Assembly (NCBI RefSeq): GCF_038502225.1 | Contig: NC_091307.1 | Coordinates: 20,753,173 to 20,817,172, forward strand | Length of the DNA stretch: 64,000 bases | Origin: Cherax quadricarinatus | Taxonomy: Eukaryota > Arthropoda > Malacostraca > Decapoda > Parastacidae | Direction of reading: 5' to 3' | Part shown: positions 1-12,381 of the stretch, piece after piece | Layout of the letters: every line of letters starts with the position of its first letter | Numbering within the stretch: the stretch's first letter is position 1 | Notes under the pieces: generated by a model | What the model was told of the DNA's origin: nothing | The model's input: only the letters and a program-made list of their open reading frames with translations | The model's database searches: none | Translations under genes and position numbers: made by a program

Positions 1-173
1 AATCTACCATATTTGGCAGGAAGCGCATCAAAGCCTGCACTGTGATCTGACATGTGGGATCCTAGCCTCTGCCAGACTTCATAATGGACTAAATTTTGTT
101 ATTTTGTAGAAGGCTCAGAATTCTATCCCTGGCTGTTGAGTTTTGCCTAGAAAAGGCTACATATATATACACA

Positions 174-218
174 CAGACCGGGCCGCGGAGGCGTTGACTC
201 CCGGAACTCTCTCCAGGT
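174..218 (+). mobile_element. GC-rich LINE 3' tail fragment
   Basis: A short GC-rich stretch in AT-rich DNA (gggccgcggaggcg, then cccggaactctctcc) matches the 3' part of the better-preserved copy at 12382-12470 and, inverted, that at 44226-44314. By recognition this is the C-terminal/3' end of a decapod CR1-like LINE. Only about 45 bases remain, so no protein domain is left. Confidence 0.5.
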
Positions 219-1514
219 CTCCAGGTAAATATATTTCATTTATTGTCATAATTTCGGAATAAATGGACTTGAAGCTTATGATAAATAAAAAAAAGAGGTT
301 ACTTCAGACTATATTATTTTTTCATATGACTGAACCCTTATGAATGAAATATTCAAAGGGTTTTACGTCTACCAAAAATGTTATAGGATACCTCGGTGAG
401 AATCTCGGAAAAAAATACTTAAAACCTTGATACAGATTTTTTGCTCAACTCTAGACAACGGAGTTATTGCAGCTATGACACATCAGAGGTCAAGATATGT
501 AAACATTTCACCCGGTGAGACGAGTTTATTGCACAGCTTCACTCACCATACGAGTGAAGCTGCCAAAAATACACTTCATATTAGCAGAAACAGTTGACAT
601 ACCCCTGAAAATATCAACTACATCCTTGGCTTTTTTAATATACATGTATCACTGCTTATACAGTCATCAAATACAGGTTTCACTGACTTTACAATTATCC
701 TTATTAATTTGGTAATTATCCTTACCTAATTGTAGCAAATCCTATTTTTGTTGTAAAATGCTACGAATCCTAGTTACAAAATCCGTTTAATCTCCTCTTA
801 ACACATTTAGGATTTTGTTTCCCCTTTTGAGTTTCACACTAACTTGCAACATACAGATAATAACTTAAATGAATCCTGGAGATCACTGTCTCTACTCTCC
901 TATTTCCACCTTTCTTACCCTAAATGTTTGCTTCAGATAATGAAATTACATTGTAATGCAGTACACATTCACTATTAACAACGTTCCTCTTTAATTTGCC
1001 TCTTGATTCTTAGCATGCATTTTTTAACCTGCGGCAGTGTTTTAGACCTGTGTGTTGTTATTGTATTCATATCCTGCCAGTTCATTAGCTCTCATTCTCC
1101 TTTTATGTAGCATTTTTAAACAAGTTTATATAATATCCTGTGTCTTGTACAATACTATAAGTGACATTTATAATTTTATAACGAATAAGACTGATAATGA
1201 GTTCAAAATATACCTGAGTTAACTTCTGTTTTCTTTACAACGTCAGTGGTAATTTTCAGCGCAATTCAATCTGGGCTGATGATACCTAGTCTTCAACCCT
1301 TACAAATTTTTCATGATGTCTGACAACTTTCGGTTTCTAACTACAAAGAATGCTGATCAGGCAACATCCCTTTCAAGAATTGACTCGTCTGTGACTAGTC
1401 GAGATCTCCGTAAGAGCCAAGTGTTGATAATGGCTCGAGTATTCACTCTTTGCAATGGACTGTATATGCAACGTTCTCGTGTAGGAATCACCAACGCATC
1501 ACCTCGAGCATATA
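219..1514. other. AT-rich unique sequence, no gene seen
   Basis: Only short open frames occur here and none resembles a known family. A 93-codon frame at 1313-1594 overlaps an inverted LINE tail fragment and is not considered a gene. No tandem repeat or RNA gene is visible. Confidence 0.5.
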
Positions 1515-1553
1515 TACCTGGAGGGAGTTCCGTGGGTCGTCGCCCCCGCAGCC
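1515..1553 (-). mobile_element. GC-rich LINE 3' tail fragment, inverted
   Basis: Read on the minus strand this is a ggctgcgggggcgacgaccc block followed by cggaactccctccaggta, the same tail motif as at 174-218 and 12382-12470. It lies inside a chance 71-codon minus-strand frame, which explains that frame's odd GRRP-rich composition. Confidence 0.45.
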
Positions 1554-1899
1554 AGGAAGAATTCTCTACCATGACAGAGTTCGTTATTCAGTGATGGAAT
1601 ATTAATTAGCTCGGGGGGATTTCAGCAGTCCGTTTTTTTTGATACATAAGACAAACATTAACTGTTTGATGAATAAAAAACAGGTGCAATAGTATAGATA
1701 CCTAAGTATTGCACCTGTGTCCTGTTTATCATAATTACATAATGCGTGTTAAATAAACTGTTTACTGAGGTAACGGAAAAATATTAACAAAAGGCGTGAA
1801 AACGATTTCATAACAGTCGGGTAATAAGACAATACACTCCGATTGTGAGTTTAGTGCGAGTAGTATCATGTGTAGCAGGTGGCACCAGCGACCTCTTCT

Positions 1900-2230
1900 A
1901 CCCCTTCCAATCCCCTGTCAAGTTTTGTTGTCTGGTCACCCCCATATTTCCATACAGTTGTCATGGTCGCTTTTCCCGTTATCCTGTCCACTCCCAAACA
2001 CCCCTGTTGTTGTCCTGTCCACCCTTAGATACTTCTTCCGTTAACCTTAACACACTCCAGTTGTCCTGGTTATCCTCACATTCCCTCCGTGGCCCTGGCC
2101 ACCCCAACACATTCCTCTCGTTATCCTGGCCACTCCAACACACCCGTCTCGTTATCCTGGCCACCCTCCCATACGACTAGTGTTGACCTGGTCACCCACC
2201 CACCCACCCCCGACCCTTCTCTCGCAGGGG
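1900..2230. repeat. Degenerate ~30-bp tandem repeat
   Basis: Repeats of the type gttatcctggccactccaac recur with drift, alternating with gtcctgtccac variants. The array is strongly diverged and looks old. It keeps one frame open on the plus strand by chance. Confidence 0.5.
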
Positions 2231-2816
2231 GTAATGACAAAACAAACAAACGGCCAGTTGTAAACATTTGGACGACAGGAATTCTATCTAGATTAACAAC
2301 GAGCCCGGAACGAGGGGGTAAAAAAATCTGATGAGAATATTTACACGTGTAAATATTATTTTGTATTTTTTTTCTTTTCCTCTCTGTATGGTAATTTATG
2401 AATGGCTAGCCAGAGGCCCTTTCTGGACATTTTATTGCCTCTCATTTTGAAGTTTTAGAGGCACGGGGGGGAAAAAAAGGAATGATTTAGATTAGCGACT
2501 CAGTGTCTTGGAAAAAAAATAGAAAAGTTGTGGATAATAAACACAACAGTGTGGGGGAATATTTTTATGAGGAACAATAATGGGATAATTGACACTCCTG
2601 GAAGGAGAGAGACTGTAGGAAGTGTGTGTGTCTCCCCTGTTTTAGCGAAGGAGGATCGAGCCCTTAACACTCCTCGTGTTGAATTACCCACACGGGTTTA
2701 AATCCTCATGCAATTAAATATTTTAATATTAAAAATACATAAAATTAATAAGCAATCATAATAATAATAATAATCGTAATAGTGTCCAAATGTTTGTCTT
2801 CAATTTTGCTTCACAG
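2231..2816. other. Unique sequence before the large minisatellite, no gene seen
   Basis: AT-rich DNA with poly-A/T runs and a short ataat repeat near 2757-2775. The minisatellite begins directly after it with diverged monomers. Confidence 0.5.
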
Positions 2817-5313
2817 GTGTTGGAGAGAGTGATCTTTGTGCTGATGGAGAGAGTACAGTTGATCTTTGCGTTGGAGAAAGAGGGACAGTTGATCTTTGCG
2901 TTGGAGAAAGAGGGACAGTTGATCTTTGCGTTGGAGAAAGAGGGACAGTTGATCTGTGTGTTGGAGAGAGAGAGAGAGGACAGTTGATCTGTGTGTTGGT
3001 GGAGAGAGAGAGGACAGTTGATCTGTGTGTTGGAGGAGAGAGGACAATTGATCTGTGTGTTGGAGGAGAGAGGACAATTGATCTGTGTGTTGAAGGAGAG
3101 AGGACAATTGATCTGTGTGTTGGAGGAGACAGAAAGGACAGTTGATCTGTGTGTTGGAGGAGAGAGAAAGGACAGTTGATCTGTGTGCTGGAGGAGAGAA
3201 AGAGGACAGTTGATCTGTGTTGGTGAAGAGAGAGGACAGTTGATCTGTGTTGGTGAAGAGAGAGGACAGTTGATCTGTGTTGGTGAAGAGAGAGGACAGT
3301 TGATCTGTGTTGGTGAAGAGAGAGGACAGTTGATCTGTGTTGGTGGAGAGAGAGAGAGAGGACAGTTGATCTGTGTGTTGGTGGAGACAGAGAGAACAGT
3401 TGATCTGTGTGTTGGTGGAGACAGAGAGAACAGTTGATCTGTGTGTTGGTGGAGAGAGAGAGAGAGAGGACAGTTGATCTGTGTGTTGGTGGAGAGAGAG
3501 AGAGAGAGGACAGTTGATCTGTGTGTTGGTGGAGAGAGAGAGAGAGAGGACAGTTGATCTGTGTGTTGGTGGAGAGAGAGAGAGAGAGAGGACAGTTGAT
3601 CTGTGTGTTGGTGGAGAGAGAGAGAGAGAGGACAGTTGATCTATGTGTTGGTGGAGAGAGAGAGAGAGAGGACAGTTGATCTGTGTGTTGGTGGAGAGAG
3701 AGAGAGGACAGTTGATCTGTGTGTCGGTGGAGAGAGAGAGAGGACAGTTGATCTGTGTGTTGGTGGAGAGAGAGGACAGTTGATCTGTGTGTTGGTGGAG
3801 AGAGAGAGAGGACAGTTGATCTATGTGTTGGTGGAGAGAGAGAGAGAGAGAGAGGACAGTTGATCTGTGTGTCGGTGGAGAGAGAGAGAGGACAGTTGAT
3901 CTGTGTGTTGGTGGAGAGAGAGAGGACAGTTGATCTGTGTGTTGGTGGAGAGAGAGAGAGGACAGTTGATCTGTGTGTTGGTGGAGAGAGAGAGAGGACA
4001 GTTGATCTGTGTGTTGGTGGAGAGAGAGAGAGGACAGTTGATCTGTGTGTTGGTGGAGAGAGAGAGAGGACAGTTGATCTGTGTGTTGGTGGAGAGAGAG
4101 AGAGGACAGTTGATCTGTGTGTTGGTGGAGAGAGAGGACAGTTGATCTGTGTGTCGGTGGAGAGAGAGAGGACAGTTGATCTGTGTGTTGGAAGAGAGAG
4201 AGAGAGGACAGTTGATCTGTGTGTTGGAAGAGAGAGGACAGTTGATCTGTGTGTTGGTGGAGAGAGGACAGTTGATCTGTGTGTTGGTGGAGAGAGAGAG
4301 GACAGTTGATCTGTGTTGGAGAGAGGACAGTTGATCTGTGTGTTGGTGGAGAGAGAGAGGACAGTTGATCTGTGTGTTGGTGGAGAGAGAGGACAGTTGA
4401 TCTGTGTGTTGGTGGAGAGAGAGAGAGGACAGTTGATCTGTGTGTTGGTGGAGAGAGAGAGAGGACAGTTGATCTGTGTGTTGGTGGAGAGAGAGAGAGG
4501 ACAGTTGATCTGTGTGTTGGTGGAGAGAGAGAGAGGACAGTTGATCTGTGTGTTGGCGGAGAGAGGACAGTTGATCTGTGTGTTGGTGGAGAGAGAGAGG
4601 ACAGTTGATCTGTGTGTTGGTGGAGAGAGGACAGTTGATCTGTGTGTTGGTGGAGAGAGAGAGGACAGTTGATCTGTGTGTTGGTGGAGAGAGAGAGGAC
4701 AGTTGATCTGTGTGTTGGCTGAGAGAGAGAGGACAGTTGATCTGTGTGTTGGTGAAAGAGAGAGAGAGAGGACAGTTGATCTGTGTGTTGGTGGAGAGAG
4801 AGAGGACAGTTGATCTGTGTGTTGGTGGAGAGAGGACAGTTGATCTGTGTGTTGGTGGAGAGAGAGAGGACAGTTGATCTGTGTGTTGGTGGAGAGAGAG
4901 AGGACAGTTGATCTGTGTGTTGGCGGAGAGAGGACAGTTGATCTGTGTGTTGGTGGAGAGAGAGGACAGTTGATCTGTGTGTTGGTGGAGAGAGAGAGGA
5001 CAGTTGATCTGTGTGTTGGCGGAGAGAGGACAGTTGATCTGTGTGTTGGCGGAGAGAGGACAGTTGATCTGTGTGTTGGAGGAGAGAGGACAATTGATTT
5101 GTGTGTTGGAGGAGAGAGGACAATTGATCTGTGTGTTGGAGGAGAGAGGACAATTGATCTGTGTGTTGGAGGAGAGAGAAAGGACAGTTGATCTGTGTGT
5201 TGGAGAAGAGAGAGAGGACAGTTGATCTGTGCGTTGGAGAAGAGAGAGAGAGGACAGTTGATCTGTGTGTTGGAGGAGAGAAAGAGGACAGTTGATCTGT
5301 GTTGGTGGAGAGA

Positions 5314-5344
<31 letters not shown>

Positions 5345-8300
5345 GACAGTTGATCTGTGTTGGTGAAGAGAGAGGACAGTTGATCTGTGTTGGTGAAGAG
5401 AGAGGACAGTTGATCTGTGTTGGTGAAGAGAGAGGACAGTTGATCTGTGTTGGTGGAGAGAGAGAGAGAGGACAGTTGATCTGTGTGTTGGTGGAGAGAG
5501 AGAGAGAGGACAGTTGATCTGTGTGTTGGTGGAGAGAGAGAGAACAGTTGATCTGTGTGTTGGTGGAGAGAGAGAGAACAGTTGATCTGTGTGTTGGTGG
5601 AGAGAGAGAGAACAGTTGATCTGTGTGTTGGTGGAGAGAGAGAGGACAGTTGATCTGTGTGTTGGTGGAGAGAGAGAGGACAGTTGATCTGTGTGGTGGT
5701 GGAGAGAGGACAGTTGATCTGTGTTGGTGGAGAGAGGACAGTTGATCTGTGTGTTGGTGGAGAGAGAGAGAACAGTTGATCTGTGTGTTGGTGGAGAGAG
5801 AGAGAGAGAGAGAGAGGACAGTTGATCTGTGTGTTGGTGGAGAGAAAGAGAGGACAGTTGATCTATGTGTTGGTGGAGAGAGAGAGGACAGTTGATCTGT
5901 GTGTTGGAAGAGAGACGACAGTTGATCTGTGTGTTGGTGGAGAGAGGACAGTTGATCTGTGTGTTGGTGGAGAGAGAGAGAACAGTTGATCTGTGTGTTG
6001 GTGGAGAGAGAGAGAACAGTTGATCTGTGTGTTGGTGGAGAGAGAGAGAACAGTTGATCTGTGTGTTGGTGGAGAGAGAGAGGACAGTTGATCTGTGTGT
6101 TGGTGGAGAGAGAGAGAGAGAGGACAGTTGATCTGTGTGGTGGTGGAGAGAGAGAGGACAGTTGATCTGTGTGTTGGTGGAGAGAGAGAGGACAGTTGAT
6201 CTGTGTGTTGGAAGAGAGACGACAGTTGATCTGTGTGTTGGTGGAGAGAGGACAGTTGATCTGTGTGTTGGTGGAGAGAGAGAGGACAGTTGATCTGAGT
6301 GTTGGTGGAGAGAGAGAGGACAGTTGATCTGTGTGTTGGTGGAGAGAGAGAGAGGACAGTTGATCTGTGTGTTGGTGGAGAGAGAGAGAGGACAGTTGAT
6401 CTGTGTGTTGGAAGAGAGAGGACAGTTGATCTGTGTGTTGGTGGAGAGAGAGAGGACAGTTGATCTGTGTGTTGGTGGAGAGAGAGAGGACAGTTGATCT
6501 GTGTGTTGGTGGAGAGAGAGGACAGTTGATCTGTGTGTTGTTGGAGAGAGAGGACAGTTGATCTGTGTGTTGGTGGAGAGAGGACAGTTGATCTGTGTGT
6601 TGGTGGAGAGAGAGAGGACAGTTGATCTGTGTGTTGGTGGAGAGAGAGAGGACAGTTGATCTGTGTGTTGGTGGAGAGAGAGGACAGTTGATCTGTGTGT
6701 TGTTGGAGAGAGAGGACAGTTGATCTGTGTGTTGGTGGAGAGAGAGGACAGTTGATCTGTGTGTTGGTGGAGAGAGAGAGGACAGTTGATCTGTGTGTTG
6801 GTGGAGAGAGAGAGAGGACAGTTGATCTGTGTGTTGGAAGAGAGAGGACAGTTGATCTGTGTGTTGGTGGAGAGAGAGAGGACAGTTGATCTGTGTGTTG
6901 GTGGAGAGAGAGAGGACAGTTGATCTGTGTGTTGGTGGAGAGAGAGGACAGTTGATCTGTGTGTTGTTGGAGAGAGAGGACAGTTGATCTGTGTGTTGGT
7001 GGAGAGAGGACAGTTGATCTGTGTGTTGGTGGAGAGAGAGAGGACAGTTGATCTGTGTGTTGGTGGAGAGAGAGGACAGTTGATCTGTGTGTTGTTGGAG
7101 AGAGTGGACAGTTGATCTGTGTGTTGGTGGAGAGAGAGGACAGTTGATCTGTGTGTTGGTGGAGAGAGAGAGGACAGTTGATCTGTGTGTTGGTGGAGAG
7201 AGAGAGGACAGTTGATCTGTGTGTTGGCGGAGAGAGGACAGTTGATCTGTGTGTTGGCGGAGAGAGAGGACAGTTGATCTGTGTGTTGGTGGAGAGAGAG
7301 GACAGTTGATCTGTGTGTTGGTGGAGAGAGAGGACAGTTGATCTGTGTGTTGGTGGAGAAAGAGGACAGTTGATCTGTGTGTTGGTGGAGAGAGAGAGGA
7401 CAGTTGATCTGTGTGTTGGCGGAGAGAGGACAGTTGATCTGTGTGTTGGTGGAGAGAGGACAGTTGATCTGTGTGTTGGTGGAGAGAGAGAGGACAGTTG
7501 ATCTGTGTGTTGGTGGAGAGAGAGGACAGTTGATCTGTGTGTTGGTGGAGAGAGGACAGTTGATCTGTGTGTTGGTGGAGAGAGAGAGGACAATTGATCT
7601 GTGTGTTGGTGGAGAGAGGACAGTTGATCTGTGTGTTGGTGGAGAGAGAGAGGACAGTTGATCTGTGTGTTGGTGGAGAGAGAGGACAGTTGATCTGTGT
7701 GTTGGTGGAGAGAGGACAGTTGATCTGTGTGTTGGTGGAGAGAGAGAGGACAGTTGATCTGTGTGTTGGTGGAGAGAGAGGACAGTTGATCTGTGTGTTG
7801 GTGGAGAGAGAGAGAGGACAGTTGATCTGTGTGTTGGTGGAGAGAGAGGACAGTTGATCTGTGTGTTGGTGAGAGAGAGAGAGGACAGTTGATCTGTGTG
7901 TTGGTGAGAGAGAGAGAGAGGACAGTTGATCTGTGTGTTGGTGGAGAGAGAGAGGACAGTTGATCTGTGTGTTGGTGGAGAGAGAGGACAGTTGATCTGT
8001 GTGTTGGTGGAGAGAGAGAGGACAGTTGATCTGTGTGTTGGTGAGAGAGAGAGAGGACAGTTGATCTGTGTGTTGGTGAGAGAGAGAGAGGACAGTTGAT
8101 CTGTGTGTTGGTGAGAGAGAGAGGACAGTTGATCTGTGTGTTGATGAGAGAGAGAGAGAGGACAGTTGATCTGTGTGTTGATGAGAGAGAGAGAGAGGAC
8201 AGTTGATCTGTGTGTTGGTGGAGAGAGAGGACAGTTGATCTGTGTGTTGGTGGAGAGAGAGAGGACAGTTGATCTGTGTGTTGGTGGAGAGAGAGGACAG

Positions 8301-9413
8301 TTGATCTGTGTGTTGGTGGAGAGAGAGAGGACAGTTGATCTGTGTGTTGGTGAGAGAGAGAGAGAGGACAGTTGATCTGTGTGTTGGTGGAGAGAGAGGA
8401 CAGTTGATCTGTGTGTTGGTGGAGAGAGAGAGGACAGTTGATCTGTGTGTTGGTGGAGAGAGAGGACAGTTGATCTGTGTGTTGGTGGAGAGAGAGGACA
8501 GTTGATCTGTGTGTTGACGAGAGAGAGAGAGAGGACAGTTGATCTGTGTGTTGGTGGAGAGAGAGGACAGTTGATCTGTGTGTTGGTGGAGAGAGAGAGG
8601 ACAGTTGATCTGTGTGTTGGTGGAGAGAGAGGACAGTTGATCTGTGTGTTGGTGGAGAGAGAGGACAGTTGATCTGTGTGTTGATGAGAGAGAGAGAGAG
8701 GACAGTTGATCTGTGTGTTGGTGGAGAGAGAGGACAGTTGATCTGTGTGTTGGTGGAGAGAGAGAGGACAGTTGATCTGTGTGTTGGTGAGAGAGAGAGA
8801 GGACAGTTGATCTGTGTGTTGGTGGAGAGAGAGAGAGGACAGTTGATCTGTGTGTTGGTGGAGAGAGAGAGGACAGTTGATCTGTGTGTTGGTGGAGAGA
8901 GAGAGAGGACAGTTGATCTGTGTGTTGGTGAGAGAGAGAGAGGACAGTTGATCTGTGTGTTGGTGGAGAGAGAGAGGACAGTTGATCTGTGTGTTGGTGA
9001 GAGAGAGAGAGGACAGTTGATCTGTGTGTTGGTGGAGAGAGAGAGAGGACAGTTGATCTGTGTGTTGGTGAGAGAGGGAGAGGACAGTTGATCTGTGTGT
9101 TGGTGAGAGAGGGAGAGGACAGTTGATCTGTGTGTTGGTGAGAGAGAGAGAGGACAGTTGATCTGTGTGTTGGTGGAGAGAGAGGACAGTTGATCTGTGT
9201 GTTGGTGGAGAGAGAGAGAGGACAGTTGATCTGTGTGTTGGTGAGAGAGGGAGAGGACAGTTGATCTGTGTGTTGGTGAGAGAGGGAGAGGACAGTTGAT
9301 CTGTGTGTTGGTGAGAGAGAGAGAGGACAGTTGATCTGTGTGTTGGTGGAGAGAGAGAGAGGACAGTTGATCTGTGTGTTGGTGGAGAGAGAGGACAGTT
9401 GATCTGTGTTGGT
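2817..9413. repeat. 6.6-kb minisatellite, ~34-bp monomer with internal GA tract
   Basis: About 190-200 head-to-tail monomers of roughly 28-44 bp. Each has a constant part (gacagttgatctgtgtgttgg) and a purine part, (GA)n, whose length varies from copy to copy. The left edge (2817-2960) holds a diverged variant with ttggagaaagaggga, as expected at an array edge. Variant monomers (gacaattgat, ggtgaagagag, gagagggagag) recur in blocks, showing local duplications. The minus strand of the monomer contains no stop codon in any frame, so it yields an apparent 2,203-codon frame and a second of 1,188 codons. The plus strand has a TGA in every monomer. These frames have no start context or domain and are treated as artefacts. 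Confidence 0.97.
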
Positions 9414-9637
9414 GCAAAGCACTAATCAATACATAAAATACTTTCCGGATACTTTTTGAACTAATTCGGCTTGTCTAATATGGCTAATTATGCAGATAGG
9501 AACTGTTAGATTGTAAAATATAGATAATGGTAGTGGTTAGTGACTTAAGTTGGCGAGGATGTTAGAGGCGGCGAAATTAGAAAAGATAAGGTAATGATAA
9601 TAGGCAGTGGGGGGTTGGTAGTGGTGGCAATGGTGGC
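9414..9637. other. Unique spacer between two tandem arrays
   Basis: AT-rich spacer separating the 34-bp minisatellite from the TGG-type array. No gene or repeat is seen. Confidence 0.6.
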
Positions 9638-11252
9638 AGTGACTTGTGGTGGTGGTGGTGTGTGGTGGTGGTGGTGGTGGTGGTGGTGGTGTGTGGTGGT
9701 GGTGTGTGGTGGTGGTGTGTGGTGGTGGTGGTGATGGAGGTGGTAGTGATGGTGGTGGTGGTGGTGTGTGGTGGTGTGTGGTGGTGGTGGTGGTGGTGTG
9801 TGGTGGGTTGTTGTGGTGGTGGTGGTGGTGGTGGTGGTGTGGGTGTGTGATGGTGGTGGTGTGGGTGTGTGATGGTGATGGTGGTGTGGGTGTGTGATGG
9901 TGGTGGTGGTGTGGGTGTGTGATGGTGGTGGTGGTGTGGGTGTGTGATGGTGGTGGTGGTGTGGGTGTGTGATGGTGGTGGTGGTGTGGGTGTGTGATGG
10001 TGGTGGTGGTGTGGGTGTGTGATGGTGGTGGTGGTGTGGGTGTGTGATGGTGGTGGTGGTGAGGGTGTGTGATGGTGGTGGTGTGTGATGGTGGTGGTGG
10101 TGTGGCTGTGTGATGGTGGTGGTGTGGCTGTGTGATGGTGGTGGTAGTGGGTGGGGTAGGTGTGTGTGTGTGGTGGTGGCGTGTGGTTGTGGTGGTGTGT
10201 GATGGTGGTGGTGGTATGTGATGGCGGTGGTGGTATGTGATGGCGGTGGTGGTATGTGATGGTGGTGGTGGTGTGTGATGGCGGTGGTGGTGTGTGATGG
10301 CGGTGGTGGTGTGTGATGGCGGTAGTGGTGTGTGATGGCGGTGGTGGTGTGTGATGGCGGTGGTGGTGTGTGATGGCGGTGGTGGTGTGTGATGGTGGTG
10401 GTGGTGTGTGATGGTGGTGTGTGGTGGAGGTGGTGTGTGATGGTGGTGTGTGGTGGAGGTGGTGTGTGGTGGTGGTGGTGTGTGGTGGTGGTGGGTGATG
10501 GTGGTGGTGGTGTGTGGTGGTGGTGGTGTGTGGTGGTGGTGGGTGATGGTGGTGGTGGTGTGTGATGGTGGTGGTGGTGGTGGTGTGTGATGATGGTGTG
10601 TGATGGTGGTGGTGGTGTGTGATGGTGGTGTGTGATGGTGGTGGTGTGTGATGGTGGTGGTGGTGGTGGTGTGTGATGGTGGTGGTGTGTGATGGTGGTG
10701 GTGTGTGATGGTGGTGGTGTGTGGTGTGTGATGGTGGTGGTGTGTGGTGTGTGACGGTGGTGGTGGTGTGTGACGGTGGTGGTGGTGTGTGACGGTGGTG
10801 GTGGTGTGTGATGGTGGTGGTGGTGTGTGACGGTGGTGGTGGTGTGTGATGGTGGTGGTGGTGTGTGATGGTGGTGGTGGTGTGTGATGGTGGTGGTGGT
10901 GTGTGACGGTGGTGGTGGTGTGTGACGGTGGTGGTGGTGTGTGACGGTGGTGGTGGTGTGTGATGGTGGTGGTGGTGTGTGATGGTGGTGGTGGTGTGTG
11001 ATGGTGGTGGTGGTGTGTGATGGTGGTGGTGGTGTGTGATGGTGGTGGTGGTGTGTGATGGTGGTGGTGGTGTGTGGTGGTGGTGGTGGTGTGTGATGGT
11101 GGTGGTGGTGTGTGGTGGTGGTGGTGGTGGTGGTGGTGGTGGTGTGTGATGGTGGTGGTGTGTGGTGGTGTGTGATGGTTGTGGTGGTGTGTGGTGGTGT
11201 GTGATGGTTGTGGTGGTGTGTGGTGGTGTGTGATGGTTGTGGTGGTGTGTGG
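9638..11252. repeat. 1.6-kb GT-rich TGG/TGTGTGATGG array
   Basis: A compound array of ggtggtggt tracts punctuated by tgtgtgat. It contains local sub-arrays: gtgtgggtgtgtgatggtgg-type units at about 9840-10070, gatggcggtggtggt units at 10220-10390, gacggtggtggtggt units at 10750-10980, and a longer unit with ggttgtggtg at 11165-11250. The plus strand is almost only G and T; the minus strand is stop-free and gives a His/Thr/Pro-rich 582-codon frame that is a composition artefact. The dense GG runs could form two-tetrad G-quadruplexes on the plus strand (inference). Confidence 0.95.
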
Positions 11253-11880
11253 TAGTGGTGGGCGACTAAAAAGGTGCCTGTGGCGGGTGGCAAGCGGCGG
11301 CGGCAGGCGGTGGTCGGCGTCTCATAACAAAACTGACAGGGAAATGACAGGTCCGTCTAGACGGGCAGCAAGGCCGACCACCTCCCACCCCACAACTGAC
11401 GCCCCACACCTCTTTCCCCTATTCTGACTCCCCCTTTCTATCTTGCTTTTCGTAGTGAAGAGGAAAGCAGAGGTAAAGGGAAGAGGAAGCACCCATTCAT
11501 TGCTCTCATTTATCTTAATTTCTTTAATTCTTAATTTTTTTTTTTACTGTTTGTTCTTTCTCTCAGATACATTCGGATTTTATCTATTGCATTATTTTTT
11601 CTACAATTTCTTATTCTTAAAGTCATCATTATCCTTTACTTTGACTCAAGTATTCATATTATTCCCTAATTCATTTCCGTTTTGATTCCCCCTTCCTATC
11701 CACTGTTCTTCATCGTCGTTATTCTGCTGATCTCCACGTTGACCTCTTCCCAGATCTAGACTCCATCTCCGTAATCCTCATATTTTCGTACTCATTCCTT
11801 TTAATAATTATTGCTCTCTTGAACTTAACCTTCGTATCTTTGCTCTCGTCTCTGTTCTTGTCCCCTGTTTCGTCCTTTTC
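11253..11880. other. Unique sequence, no gene seen
   Basis: A short GC-richer edge of the TGG array, followed by T- and C-rich DNA with no recognisable coding content. Confidence 0.5.
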
Positions 11881-12300
11881 ATAAGAACATAAGAATGGAG
11901 GAACACTGCAGAAGGCCGACAGGCCCATGGCCCATACAAGCAAGTCCTTATCAAAACCACCACTACCCAAGGCGCATATTCACAAACAAGAGTGTAAGAA
12001 GTGCTGGATACGACGAAGGAAATGGGACCGGATAATGTATCACCCTGGGTATTATGACAGCAACCAAAACCCAGAGGCAACCAATAACTATGATTTACAA
12101 GCTACTAGAGACGGGGTAACTAGCGGACAGCTGGAAAACTCTGCGATACGAATGGACCACTATATTACAGACAAGTATCACCAGCATGCGTACTAGCCAG
12201 AGTGATGGAAAGAATAATAAAAAAAAGAGTATGGTTGGCCTTTGTAACGGATAATCTTTGTTACGGATGATCTTTATAACGGATGATCTTTATTACGGAA
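11881..12300 (+). mobile_element. Decayed CR1-like LINE with reverse transcriptase relic
   Basis: 11881-11960 matches a dispersed decapod repeat that I recognise (ataagaacataagaatgg ... gaggaacactgcag). From about 12090 the plus strand translates, with stops and frame changes, to LLETG-x-LADSWKT and then VMERIIKKRVW. Both fit the RT motif 1-2 region of CR1/Jockey-type LINEs (usually a P-D/E-W-K box followed by a V-M-E-R-I-I box). A few tandem copies of taacggatgatcttt follow at 12240-12298. The element is non-functional. The relic at 25291-26160 shares the VMERII box and supports the reading. Confidence 0.5.
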
Positions 12301-12381
12301 CGCTAGCTTGAATTTACAAATTAAGAAGCCTGCCAAACAATTCAGTTAGTGCGACCAGCGACGTGCGGCCAGAGTTTCTAG

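Noticed and set aside
1313..1594. 93-codon plus-strand frame and its 71-codon minus-strand overlap
   Set aside because: Part of it is an inverted LINE tail fragment; the rest has no known motif.
2811..9422. 2,203-codon open frame on the minus strand, and a second of 1,188 codons
   Set aside because: The minisatellite monomer contains no stop codon on that strand in any frame, so length carries no coding information. The product would be an endless LSTNTQINCP-type repeat with no domain.
9545..11293. 582-codon His/Thr/Pro-rich minus-strand frame
   Set aside because: It is the translation of a TGG-type repeat; codon content follows the repeat, not selection.
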